DNA of 64,000 bases from JAPOXR01 sp964291445 (GCA_964291445.2 OZ219862.1:434001-498000), one strand, 5' to 3'; positions 51,263 through 61,266 are shown, counted from the stretch's first letter. Translations and numbers: made by a program. Notes: generated from the sequence alone by a model not told the origin.

Positions 51263-52347
51263 TCGATCAGCATCCTTGCCGAGCCCTGGTCGATCACAAG
51301 CCCCACCCTGTCGCCCGGCCGGTATCGCTGCAGGTCAAGTTCCGAGTTCTGGCTCCTTACGCTGATCGACAGCCCCGCCGCCAATTCGACCTGGTAGAGC
51401 GTGTCGGTGCCCAAATAGACGGCATGGGAAACGGTGCCGGCAATGCTACCAAGCCGATCCGGTCCCGCCAGCTTCACCCGTTCGGGCCTGACCAGCACCA
51501 CCCCCCGGTTGCCGGGCTGCAGCCCGGACGGCCCGGAACAGGCCAGGTCGTCGCCACTGGCCAGCCGGCAGATGCATTCACCTCCCCGGACCTGCGTGGC
51601 CTCGGCATCGATGAAGTTGGTCTCCCCGATGAAATTGGCGACAAACCTGTTGCCGGGATTGTCGTAGATGTCCCTGGCATTGCCGGTCTGCTGGATCACT
51701 CCTTCCGACATCACCGCGATGCGATCCGACATGGACAGCGCCTCTTCCTGGTCATGGGTCACGAAGACAAAGGTGATCCCGGTATTCTGCTGCAATTGCT
51801 TCAGCTCGAGTCGCATCTCCTGCCGAAGCTTCAGGTCGAGGGCCGACAATGGCTCGTCGAGCAGGAGCACCTTCGGGCCCGGAGCAATGGCCCGGGCCAG
51901 GGCGGCCCGCTGCTGCTGCCCGCCGGAGAGCTGGTGCGGCTTGCGGTCGGCCATGCTGTCGAGATGGACCAGTTTCAGCATCCGCTCGACCAGATCGGCG
52001 GCCTGTTGCCGGCCGAATCGGCGCATTTTCAGGCCAAAGGCGACATTCTCGGCAACGGTCAGGTGCGGAAACAGCGCGTAGTGCTGGAACACGGTATTGA
52101 CCGGTCGCCGGTGCGGCGGCAAATCTGCCAGCTCCTGCCCGTAGAGCAGGATTTGCCCCTCGCTGACATCTTCGAACCCGGCGATCAGCCGCAGCAGGGT
52201 AGTCTTGCCGCAACCCGACGGTCCCAGCAGGGTGAAGAACTCGTTGTCGCGGATCGACAGCGATGCTTTCCTGAGGGCAACGAAGGAGCCGAACCGTTTG
52301 CCGACATTGCGAATCTCGACCGCGATTTCGTGAACGCCTGATCCCAA
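51259..52347 (-). CDS. polyamine-type ABC transporter ATP-binding protein (PotA)
   Basis: About 362 residues. Walker A GPSGCGKTTLL, signature QLSGGQQQRAALARA, Walker B VLLLDEPLSALDLK, H-loop FVTHDQEEAL, and a C-terminal TOBE regulatory domain (VVLVRPERVKLAG). The start is not certain: TTG 52347 has GGAG 6 nt upstream and gives GSGVHEIAVEIRNVGKRFGS. GTG 52365 is an alternative. First gene of the four-gene importer operon; it powers uptake through the two permeases downstream. Confidence 0.93.
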   Translation of the reverse strand: MGSGVHEIAVEIRNVGKRFGSFVALRKASLSIRDNEFFTLLGPSGCGKTTLLRLIAGFEDVSEGQILLYGQELADLPPHRRPVNTVFQHYALFPHLTVAENVAFGLKMRRFGRQQAADLVERMLKLVHLDSMADRKPHQLSGGQQQRAALARAIAPGPKVLLLDEPLSALDLKLRQEMRLELKQLQQNTGITFVFVTHDQEEALSMSDRIAVMSEGVIQQTGNARDIYDNPGNRFVANFIGETNFIDAEATQVRGGECICRLASGDDLACSGPSGLQPGNRGVVLVRPERVKLAGPDRLGSIAGTVSHAVYLGTDTLYQVELAAGLSISVRSQNSELDLQRYRPGDRVGLVIDQGSARMLIE

Positions 52348-52592
52348 TCTCGACTCCGCCGCCACTTGCAACCACAATTCGTGAAGGGGATCGATGACCG
52401 GCCAGTCACGTCCCGCCCCGCCTGATTACCGGCAAATCCGCCGGGCAACAATAATGTCACCCCTGCTGCCGTCCCCATGGTGCGGGTGGATGCATCCATC
52501 GCCTTCGGACCGGCCCACGCCCCGGCAGCAATGCCAGCGGAGCTGGGGGCAGCATGGCATGCGGGACACTCGGGGCCGGCCTGGCTTGCCGG

Positions 52593-53504
52593 CTAGCAGG
52601 GCGAACGGCCGTCGGAGACTTGCCCGGACCCCGCCTTGCCGTCGGTGGCAATCGACGCGGAGGACGGGGCAGCGACGTCCAGCAAGCCGACCCCGATGAT
52701 CGGACCGAATCCGCCCTCCTGCAGCAGGACCAGCTGCTGCTCGGTTGCTTCCGGTGCATTGCCAATGTCGACGAGGCGGTCGAAATCGTCGCTTCCATCC
52801 CAACAGCCCAGCATCCGCAACTCGGTGACGACATTGGAATAGACGACATTGCGGCCGCGGTTCTCGCCGCCGCGGATATTCACCACCTGCGGCTCGGTCC
52901 GGTATCGCAGGTAGACGACATCCACATCCTTGCGAAGATCGAGGCCGCCTGCCGGCATCGCCACCCTGAGGCCGCGGTCCGATCTCCACTCAGACTCTAC
53001 CTCCAGCGGGGCGGCCCGTTTGGTCGAACCGACCGCGTCCACGATATGTTGCAGCTTGCTGCCAACCATCATGCGCTGCCCATTCACGATCGCCTGCGGC
53101 GTGTAGACCATCAGCTTTTTCCGATACCGGGCATATTGGCGCTGGCGCTCCGAGAAGATGGCTCGCGCCATGCTGTCCCGCCAGCCGAGATAATCCCAGT
53201 AATCGACATGAAACCCCAGCGGGATCAGCGTGCCGGAACTGTCGTCAAGCCGCGGCAGGGCAGCCATGCCCGATTTGGCCATCTCGTCCAACAACCTGTC
53301 GGCGCTCGGGCAGGACGAGCAGCCCTGCGAGGTATAGAGTTCCAGGACGACATAGCCGCCAGCCAAATCCTCCGCCTGCAGCGTCGTCGGCGCCAGCAAC
53401 CCGGCCAGCACCGCGGCCAGACGAACCTTCCGTATCCAGCCGGATGGCCGCCGCAACCGGTTTCGGCGCGCGTCGCGGCCCGAGGCTGACATGATTGTGC
53501 CCAT
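52593..53504 (-). CDS. DUF1223 thioredoxin-like secreted protein
   Basis: A 303-residue protein. A basic N-terminus is followed by a hydrophobic signal segment (VRLAAVLAGLLAPTTLQAE) and then ELYTSQGCSSCPSADRLL, the CxxC motif of DUF1223. VDYWDYLGWRDSMA and QAIVNGQRMMVGS are further family blocks. The fold is thioredoxin-like and the protein is probably periplasmic. Its function is unknown. ATG 53492 (MSASGRD) may be the real start. Confidence 0.88.
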   Translation of the reverse strand: MGTIMSASGRDARRNRLRRPSGWIRKVRLAAVLAGLLAPTTLQAEDLAGGYVVLELYTSQGCSSCPSADRLLDEMAKSGMAALPRLDDSSGTLIPLGFHVDYWDYLGWRDSMARAIFSERQRQYARYRKKLMVYTPQAIVNGQRMMVGSKLQHIVDAVGSTKRAAPLEVESEWRSDRGLRVAMPAGGLDLRKDVDVVYLRYRTEPQVVNIRGGENRGRNVVYSNVVTELRMLGCWDGSDDFDRLVDIGNAPEATEQQLVLLQEGGFGPIIGVGLLDVAAPSSASIATDGKAGSGQVSDGRSPC

Positions 53505-53522
53505 TTCGAGACAATCACAAAA

Positions 53523-56219
53523 TCATGCCGCCTGTGCAAGCTTCCTCAATACAAATTGAAGTACCCCGCCATTCTCGACATATTCGACCTCGACCTCGGT
53601 ATCGACGCGGCATTTCAGCGGAACCGACCGGCGAGCGCCATCGCCATAGGCAATCTCGCACTCGATATCCATCAGCGGCACGATCCCGTCTTCCAGCCCG
53701 GTAATGCTGACGGTCTCGTCGCCCTTCAACTCCAGGTCGGCGACGTCGAGCCCGCCCCCGAGTTCAAGCGGAACGATTCCCATTCCGACGAGGTTGGAGC
53801 GGTGAATCCGCTCCAGGCTGCCGGCGATGACCGCCCTCACGCCCAGCAGGCTGACACCCTTGGCAGCCCAGTCACGAGACGAGCCGGTGCCGTAATTCCT
53901 GCCGGCGAATACCACCAGCGGCGTTCCCTGCTCCCTGTAGGCCATCGCCGCCTCGAATATCGACATGGTCTGCCCGTCCGGGCCCAGGGTAAAGCCGCCC
54001 TCCACGTCATCGAGGAGCTGGTTTCTGAGACGGATATTGGCAAATGTGCCACGCATCATCACCTCGTGGTTGCCGCGGCGGGATCCGTAGGAGTTGAAAC
54101 TCCGGCGCGAGACCTGCCGTTCGACCAGGTATTTTCCGGCCGGGGTGTCAGCGGAAAAGGAGCCGGCCGGCGAAATGTGGTCGGTGGTCACCATGTCGCC
54201 CAGCAAGGCGAGGATCCTGGCGTTCTCGATATTGTCCAGGCCGGGCGGCTCCATGGTCAGGCCCTCGAAATAGGGCGGGTTCCGCACATAGGTCGAGGTT
54301 CCGGGCCAGTCATAGGTCAGGCTGGCCGATGCCGGCACCGTTTGCCACCTGTCGTCACCCTGGAAGACATCGGCGTATTTCTCGACGAAGGAATCCCTGG
54401 AGACGGTGCGATGCACCAGTTCGGCAACCTCTTCGGTCGACGGCCAGATATCCTTCAGAAAAACCTGGCGTCCGTCCGGCGCGATGCCGATCGGGTCGCG
54501 GGCCAGGTCCAGATTCATGTCGCCAGCCAGCGCATAGGCGACGACCAACGGCGGTGATGCCAGGTAATTGGCACGCACATCGGGGCTGACCCGCCCCTCG
54601 AAATTGCGGTTGCCGGACAGGACCGACACCGCCACCAAATCGCCCAGGTGAATGGCCGCCGAGATCTCCTCCTGCAGCGGCCCCGAATTGCCGATGCAGG
54701 TGGTGCAGCCATATCCGACCAGGTTGAACCCCAGCGCATCGAGGTCATCCTGCAGGCCGGATTCCTGCAGGTATTCCGACACCACCTTCGAGCCCGGCGC
54801 CAGCGAGGTCTTGACCCATGGCTTCGGGGCCAGTCCCAGCTTCCTGGCCTTGCGGGCAACGAGGCCGGCACCGATCATCACGTAGGGGTTGGAGGTGTTG
54901 GTGCAGGAGGTGATGGCGGCAATGACCACCGATCCGTCGCCAATGGCATAGTCTTCCCCTTCCACCTGCTGGCGGCCCGGCGCCTTGGCAACCGATTCCC
55001 GGTACTCCCGGGCCACCTTCCCGAAGGATTCGGCGGCCTGGTCGAGCGGCGTGTGATCCTGCGGCCGCTTCGGGCCGGAAATGGCCGGCACGATGGTGGA
55101 CAGGTCAAGGTGCAGCGTGTCGGAAAACACCGGCAGTTCGCCGTCGCGGCGCCACATGCCGTTTTCCTTGGCATAGGCCTCGACCAGCGCCACCTGGGCC
55201 TCGTCGCGACCGGTCTGGACCAGGTAGCGCAGGGTCTCGCCATCGACCGGGAAGAATCCGCAGGTGGCGCCGTATTCCGGTGCCATGTTGGCGATCGTTG
55301 CCCGGTCGGCCACCGGAAGATGGTCTAGGCCGGAGCCGAAATACTCGACGAACTTGCCGACGACTCCCCGCTCCCGCAGCATCTTGACCACGGTCAGCAC
55401 CAGATCCGTCGCCGTCACCCCCTCTGGCAGCCGCCCGGTCATCTCGAAGCCGACCACATCCGGGACCAGCATCGAAATCGGCTGCCCGAGCATGGCCGCC
55501 TCGGCCTCGATGCCGCCAACACCCCAACCCAGCACCGCCAGGCTGTTGACCATGGTGGTGTGTGAATCGGTCCCGACAACGGAATCGGGATAGGCGATCC
55601 TGGCGCCGTCATCATCGTCCGAACTCCAGACCGTTCTGCTCAGAAACTCGATATTGACCTGGTGGCAGATGCCGGTTCCCGGGGGCACCACCCTGAAATT
55701 GTCGAAGGCGGACTGACCCCATTTGAGAAACTTGTAGCGCTCCATGTTGCGCTCGTATTCGTGCTCGACATTGAGCTGGAACGCCCTGGGCGTGCCAAAC
55801 GCGTCGATCATCACCGAATGGTCGATGACCAGATCAACCGGAATCAGCGGATTGATCCGGGCCGGGTCGCCACCAAGTGCAAGAATTCCATCGCGCATGG
55901 CAGCCAGGTCGACAACGGCCGGAACGCCGGTAAAATCCTGCATCAGCACCCGGGCCGGCCGGAACTGGATTTCCGCACCCGAATGGCCCCCGGCCCGGCA
56001 CCACTCGGACAGCGCGGTGATGTCCTCTTCACCCACGGTTGCCTCGTCATGAAACCGCAGCAGATTCTCCAGCACGACCGCCAGCGAGGCCGGCAATCTC
56101 GAGAAATCTCCGAGGCCAAGTTTCTCGGCCGCCTGGATGGAATGAAACCGGTAGCTGTCACTGCCGATGTTCAGGCTGCTGCGGGTAGCCTGCCCCGTTG
56201 GTCCGGATGCGCTTGTCAT
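53523..56219 (-). CDS. acnA: aconitate hydratase A
   Basis: An 898-residue aconitase from ATG 56219 (GTGAAG upstream). It shows the IRP1/AcnA N-terminus, PAVVDLAAMRDG, the cluster cysteines in TSCTNTSNPYVM and GCTTCIGNSGPLQ, and C-terminal swivel domain blocks GRNYGTGSSRDWAAKG. It isomerises citrate to isocitrate with a 4Fe-4S cluster. The open frame extends 79 codons upstream without support. It is divergent from the ccm cluster, a common alphaproteobacterial arrangement. Confidence 0.97.
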   Translation of the reverse strand: MTSASGPTGQATRSSLNIGSDSYRFHSIQAAEKLGLGDFSRLPASLAVVLENLLRFHDEATVGEEDITALSEWCRAGGHSGAEIQFRPARVLMQDFTGVPAVVDLAAMRDGILALGGDPARINPLIPVDLVIDHSVMIDAFGTPRAFQLNVEHEYERNMERYKFLKWGQSAFDNFRVVPPGTGICHQVNIEFLSRTVWSSDDDDGARIAYPDSVVGTDSHTTMVNSLAVLGWGVGGIEAEAAMLGQPISMLVPDVVGFEMTGRLPEGVTATDLVLTVVKMLRERGVVGKFVEYFGSGLDHLPVADRATIANMAPEYGATCGFFPVDGETLRYLVQTGRDEAQVALVEAYAKENGMWRRDGELPVFSDTLHLDLSTIVPAISGPKRPQDHTPLDQAAESFGKVAREYRESVAKAPGRQQVEGEDYAIGDGSVVIAAITSCTNTSNPYVMIGAGLVARKARKLGLAPKPWVKTSLAPGSKVVSEYLQESGLQDDLDALGFNLVGYGCTTCIGNSGPLQEEISAAIHLGDLVAVSVLSGNRNFEGRVSPDVRANYLASPPLVVAYALAGDMNLDLARDPIGIAPDGRQVFLKDIWPSTEEVAELVHRTVSRDSFVEKYADVFQGDDRWQTVPASASLTYDWPGTSTYVRNPPYFEGLTMEPPGLDNIENARILALLGDMVTTDHISPAGSFSADTPAGKYLVERQVSRRSFNSYGSRRGNHEVMMRGTFANIRLRNQLLDDVEGGFTLGPDGQTMSIFEAAMAYREQGTPLVVFAGRNYGTGSSRDWAAKGVSLLGVRAVIAGSLERIHRSNLVGMGIVPLELGGGLDVADLELKGDETVSITGLEDGIVPLMDIECEIAYGDGARRSVPLKCRVDTEVEVEYVENGGVLQFVLRKLAQAA

Positions 56220-56539
56220 GATCTTCACCGTCGTGGATTTCACACTCTCTAAGTGCGATCCTGCCGCATGGTCAAGCCGGGGCGACGGGCATTTCCACGG
56301 GAAGAAAGGCGGGCTGGCCGCAATGCCGTGGAATATCGCCCGCCAGGTCATCACCGGTCCGGTGGCCGGATGCCATGACCGGCCAGGCTCCTGCCGCCAC
56401 CGGCAGTCGGAGGGCGGTTGCAGGAAATGACTTGCAGGCTGCCGAAATCCCGGCAAGGAAGTGGCGGGCCGAGGTGGCGGCCGCCAGCAGCGCTGCTGGC
56501 CCGCCGCCAGGCCGAAAGGTGCACCGGGCGGGCAGGTTG

Positions 56540-57142
56540 ATGGGCGATGCAGCTGAACTGACGGCCAGCGGAATCACGCTGGTGAAGGGCGGAAGGCGGA
56601 TCGTCAGCGACTTCTCGCTGGCGGTCAGGCCCGGTGAATGCGTCGACATCATCGGTGCGAACGGCGCCGGAAAGACATCGCTGCTGCGAGTCCTGGCCGG
56701 GTTCGAAGCCCCTTCCGGTGGCACCGTATCCTCGCCCGGCGACAATTTGGTCTTCCTGGGACACCGAGACGGGTTGAAGGCCGACCTGACCGTGGCCGAG
56801 AATTTGCAATTCTGGACCGGCGTGTTCGGCGCCGGCGGCAGTGAGGAGCTGGTGGAGTCTTTCCGCCTTGCCGTCCTGCAGCATCGCCCGGTCCGCCTGC
56901 TTTCGGCCGGCCAACGCAAGCGCCTGGCGATCGCCACCGCCCTCGTATCCGGCCGAGCCTGCTGGCTGCTGGACGAGCCGCTGACATCGCTTGACCCGGA
57001 CTGGGCCGAGATCGTGACTGCCAGGATCATGCAGCACTGCCAGGCCGGCGGCCTGGCGGTTGTCTCCACGCTCGGGAAATCCCTTTCCGGGACCACGAAG
57101 TCGGTCCGACTGACGGACCCGGCGGCGGAATTGCACGCGTGA
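56540..57142 (+). CDS. ccmA: heme exporter ATP-binding protein CcmA
   Basis: A 200-residue ABC ATPase from ATG 56540. It has Walker A GANGAGKTSLL, signature LLSAGQRKRLAIATAL, the CcmA-typical variant with SAGQ, and Walker B CWLLDEPLTSLD. Together with CcmB and CcmC it works in System I cytochrome c maturation, where ATP hydrolysis releases heme-loaded CcmE. It begins 320 nt from acnA in the divergent direction and leads the cluster. Confidence 0.95.
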   Translation: MGDAAELTASGITLVKGGRRIVSDFSLAVRPGECVDIIGANGAGKTSLLRVLAGFEAPSGGTVSSPGDNLVFLGHRDGLKADLTVAENLQFWTGVFGAGGSEELVESFRLAVLQHRPVRLLSAGQRKRLAIATALVSGRACWLLDEPLTSLDPDWAEIVTARIMQHCQAGGLAVVSTLGKSLSGTTKSVRLTDPAAELHA

Positions 57143-57149
57143 GGCCGGC

Positions 57150-57806
57150 ATGAAGACTGTCTTCAATCGGGATTTCCGGCTCTATTTCCGGGCCGGTGGC
57201 GGACCTGCCCTGCCACTGGTCTTCTACCTTGCCATCTCGCTGCTGATCCCGGTCGGAATTGGCCCGGATATCGCGACCCATGGCCTGGTTGCCTCCGGTG
57301 TGCTCTGGTCCGGCGCATTGCTGGCCAGCCTGATTTCACTGCAACAACTCTTCAATGACGACATGGATGACGGCACGCTCGAACGCTTGCTGGCATCGCC
57401 ATTGCCGCTGGAGACCTACGCGGCCGCGAAGATGGCAATTCACTGGCTGCTGACCGGTTTACCCATTTGCCTGGCCGCTCCATTGATCGGCCTGATGCTC
57501 AACCTCCCGCCAGGTTCAGGCATTGCCATCCTCGTCACGCTGCTGGCCGGCACGCCGGCCATCAGCGCCATCGGCATATTCGGCGCCGCACTGACGGCAG
57601 GGCTTGGCCGGAGCGGACTCCTGTCCTCGGTGCTGGTGGTCCCGCTTTGCGTTCCGACACTGATTTTCGGTTCGGTCGCCGCCAGCCGCCTGGCAGAAGG
57701 GGTTGCGGCGCTGGTTCCGCTGGCGCTGCTCGGCGCCATCTCGCTCGCATGCCTGGCGGTAATTCCAATTGCGTCGGCCATGGTGCTGCGTATTAACCTC
57801 AGATGA
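57150..57806 (+). CDS. ccmB: heme exporter membrane protein CcmB
   Basis: A 218-residue integral membrane protein with six hydrophobic helices. It starts FNRDFRLYFRAGGGPALPLV, a CcmB pattern, with FNDDMDDGTLERLLASPLPL in the first loop region. It starts 7 nt after ccmA and forms the membrane partner of that ATPase. Confidence 0.95.
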   Translation: MKTVFNRDFRLYFRAGGGPALPLVFYLAISLLIPVGIGPDIATHGLVASGVLWSGALLASLISLQQLFNDDMDDGTLERLLASPLPLETYAAAKMAIHWLLTGLPICLAAPLIGLMLNLPPGSGIAILVTLLAGTPAISAIGIFGAALTAGLGRSGLLSSVLVVPLCVPTLIFGSVAASRLAEGVAALVPLALLGAISLACLAVIPIASAMVLRINLR

Positions 57807-57849
57807 TGATGCAGTGGCTGACAATCCCGTTCTTCCCGGACCGGAGGCG

Positions 57850-58590
57850 ATGAAACCCGACTCATCAATCTGGCGCCTGGCCAACCCGGCCCGTTTCATG
57901 CAGGCAACCGACCGGCTGGTTGTGGCGCTGTGGATTCTTGCCGCCATCCTGCTCGTGCCCGGCCTGGCCTGGGGCCTGTTGATGACCCCTCCCGACCGGG
58001 TGCAGGGCACCACCGTCAAGATCATGTTCGTCCACGTGCCCTCGGCACTGGTCGCAATCAATGCCTGGCTCATGATGCTGGCCGCATCAATCATCTGGAT
58101 GGTTCGCCGTCACCATGTCTCGGCGCTGGCGGCTCGAGCGGCGGCGAGGGCCGGGATCGCCATGACCGCGGTGGCGATCCTTACCGGCGCCATCTGGGGC
58201 AAGCCGACCTGGGGCACGTGGTGGGTCTGGGATCCCCGGCTGACATCATTCCTGGTCCTGTTTGTCTGCTATGCCGGCTACCTGGCGCTGTGCCATGCAT
58301 CCGGGGACCGAAACCGGACCGCCGATTTGGCTGCCTATCTATGCGTGGCCGGCTCGGTCTTTGCCCTGCTGTCGAGATACTCGGTGGTGTTCTGGAGCCA
58401 GGGGCTTCACCAGGGCGCCACGCTCTCGCTTGACCGCGAGACCCACATCCACAACGTCTACTACTTGCCGCTGCTGGTTTGCATGGCCGGCTTCGTGATC
58501 CTGTTTCTCGCCCAGGTGCTGGAAGGAACGCGCACCGAGATCAGGAAGAACCAGCTATCGGCGTTGCTGGCCAGGAGCACCGGACCGTGA
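57850..58590 (+). CDS. ccmC: heme exporter protein CcmC
   Basis: A 246-residue heme-handling protein from ATG 57850 after GGAGG. The heme-binding WWD motif is visible in WGKPTWGTWWVWDPRLTS, and conserved His residues occur in VHVPSALVAINAW and ETHIHNVYYLPL. It delivers heme to the chaperone CcmE. An upstream ATG at 57769 overlaps ccmB and is less likely. Confidence 0.96.
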   Translation: MKPDSSIWRLANPARFMQATDRLVVALWILAAILLVPGLAWGLLMTPPDRVQGTTVKIMFVHVPSALVAINAWLMMLAASIIWMVRRHHVSALAARAAARAGIAMTAVAILTGAIWGKPTWGTWWVWDPRLTSFLVLFVCYAGYLALCHASGDRNRTADLAAYLCVAGSVFALLSRYSVVFWSQGLHQGATLSLDRETHIHNVYYLPLLVCMAGFVILFLAQVLEGTRTEIRKNQLSALLARSTGP

Positions 58591-58636
58591 CGCCGGGCCT
58601 GCCATCGCCATTGCCGGCCAGCAGGGCTGGGCCGTG

Positions 58637-58792
58637 ATGCAGTTTCTTGGTGACTACCAGGCTGAAATCACCGTCGCCTACCTGGTGGCGATCGCGGTGC
58701 TGGGCCTCACCACCGCCGCCACCCTCCGCCAGTCGCGACGGGTCTTGCGGCAATTGCAGCAGTTGGAAGGATCGACCGATGCCCGGGATTAG
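58637..58792 (+). CDS. ccmD: heme exporter protein CcmD
   Basis: A 51-residue protein with one membrane helix (ITVAYLVAIAVLGLTTAATL) and a basic, Gln-rich cytoplasmic tail (RQSRRVLRQLQQLE), the standard CcmD layout. It sits between ccmC and ccmG, where ccmD is expected, and overlaps ccmG by 14 nt. It stabilises the CcmC-heme-CcmE complex. Confidence 0.9.
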   Translation: MQFLGDYQAEITVAYLVAIAVLGLTTAATLRQSRRVLRQLQQLEGSTDARD

Positions 58793-59318
58793 GCCATTGG
58801 TGCTTGTTCCGATGGTGTTGCTGGCCGCATTCTGCGGATTGCTGGCGGTCCGGATGATGGAGGATTCGCCTACGGGCCTGCAATCGGTGTTGATCGGCAA
58901 CCCGGCGCCGCCGCTGGAGCCGTCGGCGCTGGGGCCAGGGAAGCCACCGACCAGCCAGGATATCGACCGGCCGGAGCTGAAGCTGGTCAATTTCTGGGCA
59001 AGCTGGTGCGCGCCATGCCGGGCCGAGCACCCGAGCCTGGCCGGGCTGGCCGCGACCGGGCTGCCGATCTACGGAATCAATTACAAGGACCGAGAGTCCC
59101 ATGCTCTGGGATTTCTTGCCGAGCTGGGTAACCCCTTCAGGGCCATTGGTGCCGACGGCGACGGCACCATCGCCATCGACTGGGGTGTCTACGGTGTGCC
59201 GGAGACATTCATCGTCGACCAAACCGGCGTGGTGCAACTCCGCTTTGCCGGCCCGATAACCGGCAGGGTACTGCAATCGGTCGTGCTGCCAGAACTGGAA
59301 CGGCTGGGCGGGCCGTGA
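58779..59318 (+). CDS. ccmG: thiol:disulfide interchange protein CcmG/DsbE
   Basis: A 179-residue membrane-anchored thioredoxin from ATG 58779. An N-terminal helix (LVLVPMVLLAAFCGLLAV) is followed by the redox site NFWASWCAPCRAEHPSL and the cis-Pro loop GVYGVPETFIVDQTG. It reduces the apocytochrome c heme-binding cysteines in the periplasm. ccmE, ccmF and ccmH are not in this window. Confidence 0.95.
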   Translation: MPGIRPLVLVPMVLLAAFCGLLAVRMMEDSPTGLQSVLIGNPAPPLEPSALGPGKPPTSQDIDRPELKLVNFWASWCAPCRAEHPSLAGLAATGLPIYGINYKDRESHALGFLAELGNPFRAIGADGDGTIAIDWGVYGVPETFIVDQTGVVQLRFAGPITGRVLQSVVLPELERLGGP

Positions 59319-60407
59319 ATGCCGCCGCTTCGAGACCGGATGGATGAATTGAAGATCAGGATACGCAGACCCGATGACATGCACCTCCACCTCAGGGATG
59401 GCGACATATTGGCAGCGGTGGCAGGCCACAGCGCCGCCGATTTCGGCCGGGCGCTGATCATGCCGAACCTGTCGCCGCCGGTGACCACCGGCGATCTGGC
59501 TTCAGCCTACCGGGACCGGATCATGGCGGCGCTGCCGCCAGGCTCGGAATTCACCCCGCTGATGACCATCTACCTGACCGACCGGAGCGACCCGGCCGAC
59601 ATTCTCGCCGCCTTCGAGCAGGACATCATCGTCGCCGTCAAGCTCTACCCGGCCGGGGCGACCACGAATTCGGAGGGCGGCGTCACCGGCATCGACGGCA
59701 TTGCCGGCGTCATCGAGGTCATGGCCGAGAACGGCATTCCGCTCTGCGTGCACGGGGAGGTGGCGGAATTCGACGTGGATATCTTTGACCGGGAGAAGGT
59801 CTTCATCGACCGGGTGCTGGACCGGATCATGACCCGCGAGCCGCGGCTCCGGGTGGTTCTCGAACATGTGACCACCACCGACGGATTGGATTACACCAGG
59901 TCGAACCGGTCGCGCATGGCCGCCACCATTACCGTTCATCACATGGCCATCAACCGCAACCACATGTTCCAGGGCGGGCTTCGACCCCACTATTACTGCC
60001 TGCCGGTGGCCAAGCGCGAGCAGCATCGTCGGGCGATCGTGGCCGCGGCCACCGGCGGCGAATCCTGCTTCTTTCTCGGCACCGACAGCGCGCCGCATCT
60101 GGTCGGGCAAAAGGAGTGTGCCGCTGGCTGCGCCGGCATCTATACGGCACCGGTGGCGCTGCCATACCTGGCCCAGATGTTCGAGGAGGAAGGGGCGCTT
60201 GACCGGCTCGAGCCCTTCGTCTCGCTGAACGGGGCCCGCTTCTACGGGCTTCGGCCAAATTCAGGCTGCATCGAAGTTGCCAGATCCGCCGAGCGGGTGG
60301 TGTTTCCGGAATTCGCCGTGGCGGGAGGCGAGCGAATCGCCATCTTCGATCCCGGCTTCGACATTCACTGGCAGGTTGCCGCCACCGGAGCAGAACGACA
60401 TGACTGA
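59319..60407 (+). CDS. pyrC: dihydroorotase (class II, E. coli type)
   Basis: A 362-residue zinc amidohydrolase. The metal-binding DDMHLHLRDG, the carboxylated lysine in VAVKLYPAGAT, and GTDSAPH with the catalytic Asp are visible. It cyclises carbamoyl aspartate in pyrimidine synthesis. ATG 59319 directly follows the ccmG stop, but ATG 59340 gives the more usual N-terminus. The gene overlaps pyrE by 8 nt. Confidence 0.96.
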   Translation: MPPLRDRMDELKIRIRRPDDMHLHLRDGDILAAVAGHSAADFGRALIMPNLSPPVTTGDLASAYRDRIMAALPPGSEFTPLMTIYLTDRSDPADILAAFEQDIIVAVKLYPAGATTNSEGGVTGIDGIAGVIEVMAENGIPLCVHGEVAEFDVDIFDREKVFIDRVLDRIMTREPRLRVVLEHVTTTDGLDYTRSNRSRMAATITVHHMAINRNHMFQGGLRPHYYCLPVAKREQHRRAIVAAATGGESCFFLGTDSAPHLVGQKECAAGCAGIYTAPVALPYLAQMFEEEGALDRLEPFVSLNGARFYGLRPNSGCIEVARSAERVVFPEFAVAGGERIAIFDPGFDIHWQVAATGAERHD

Positions 60408-61080
60408 CAACCAGGACGGGCGCAGCGCCGCCGCCCAAACGGCACAAATGCTTCTCGATATCGAGGCGGTCCGTTTTTCCGCACGCGATCCATTTGTCCT
60501 TGCATCCGGCCGGCAATCACCGGTCTATATCGACTGCCGGCGGATCATTTCGTTTCCGCAGGCCCGTGCCGATACCGCCGACATGCTGGTCGGATTGATC
60601 AATGACCGGGTCGGCACCGGGAGCATCGACAATATCGCCGGCGGTGAGACTGCCGGCATTCCGTTTGCGGCACTGGTGGCGGACCGCATGCAGCTGCCGA
60701 TGACCTATATCCGCAAGAAGCCCAAGGGGTACGGGCGAAACGCCAGGATCGAAGGCGAGATGCGGCAGGGGCAACGCGTTCTCCTGCTCGAGGATCTGGC
60801 AACCGACGGTGGATCGAAGATCAGCTTTGCCGAGGCCATTCGCGAGGCTGGAGGGATTTGTACCGATATCGCGGTGATCTTCCATTACGGAATATTCCCG
60901 GGCTCGGCCGCCAGGCTTGCCGACTGCAACCTGGTCATACACGGCCTTTGCACCTTCGAGGACTTGCTGTCCCATGGCGAGGAGAGCGGGATGATCGACC
61001 AGGACACGTTGCGGGCGGTCAGGCGTTTCCTGGCTTCTCCCGATGACTGGCAACCGGCGGGCCCGCCAGCTTCCGGGTAA
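60400..61080 (+). CDS. pyrE: orotate phosphoribosyltransferase
   Basis: A 226-residue PRTase from ATG 60400, overlapping pyrC. It has FVLASGRQSPVYIDCRRIIS, PMTYIRKKPKGYGRNARIEG and the PRPP-binding VLLLEDLATDGGSKISF. The reaction is orotate plus PRPP to OMP. pyrC-pyrE coupling places two steps of UMP synthesis in one transcript. Confidence 0.95.
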   Translation: MTDNQDGRSAAAQTAQMLLDIEAVRFSARDPFVLASGRQSPVYIDCRRIISFPQARADTADMLVGLINDRVGTGSIDNIAGGETAGIPFAALVADRMQLPMTYIRKKPKGYGRNARIEGEMRQGQRVLLLEDLATDGGSKISFAEAIREAGGICTDIAVIFHYGIFPGSAARLADCNLVIHGLCTFEDLLSHGEESGMIDQDTLRAVRRFLASPDDWQPAGPPASG

Positions 61081-61266
61081 TTCGGCCTACCGGGCACCGG
61101 TGCCCGGCAACCCGGTATATCTTGTGGAACCCGTGCCCGGATCCTGCTATATCTGGGCAAGGCGACAGAGCAGTTTTCCACAACTTTTTGCACGGGAAGA
61201 TACAATTTGCATATCCGCCCCAACCTTGGAATTTCTTGTTGGGGCGACGGTGTACAGGAGGTCTAG

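Noticed and set aside
50360..51397. 345-codon plus-strand frame opposite the PotB-type permease
   Set aside because: Gln/His/Asp-rich translation typical of the reverse of membrane-protein codons. No family features.
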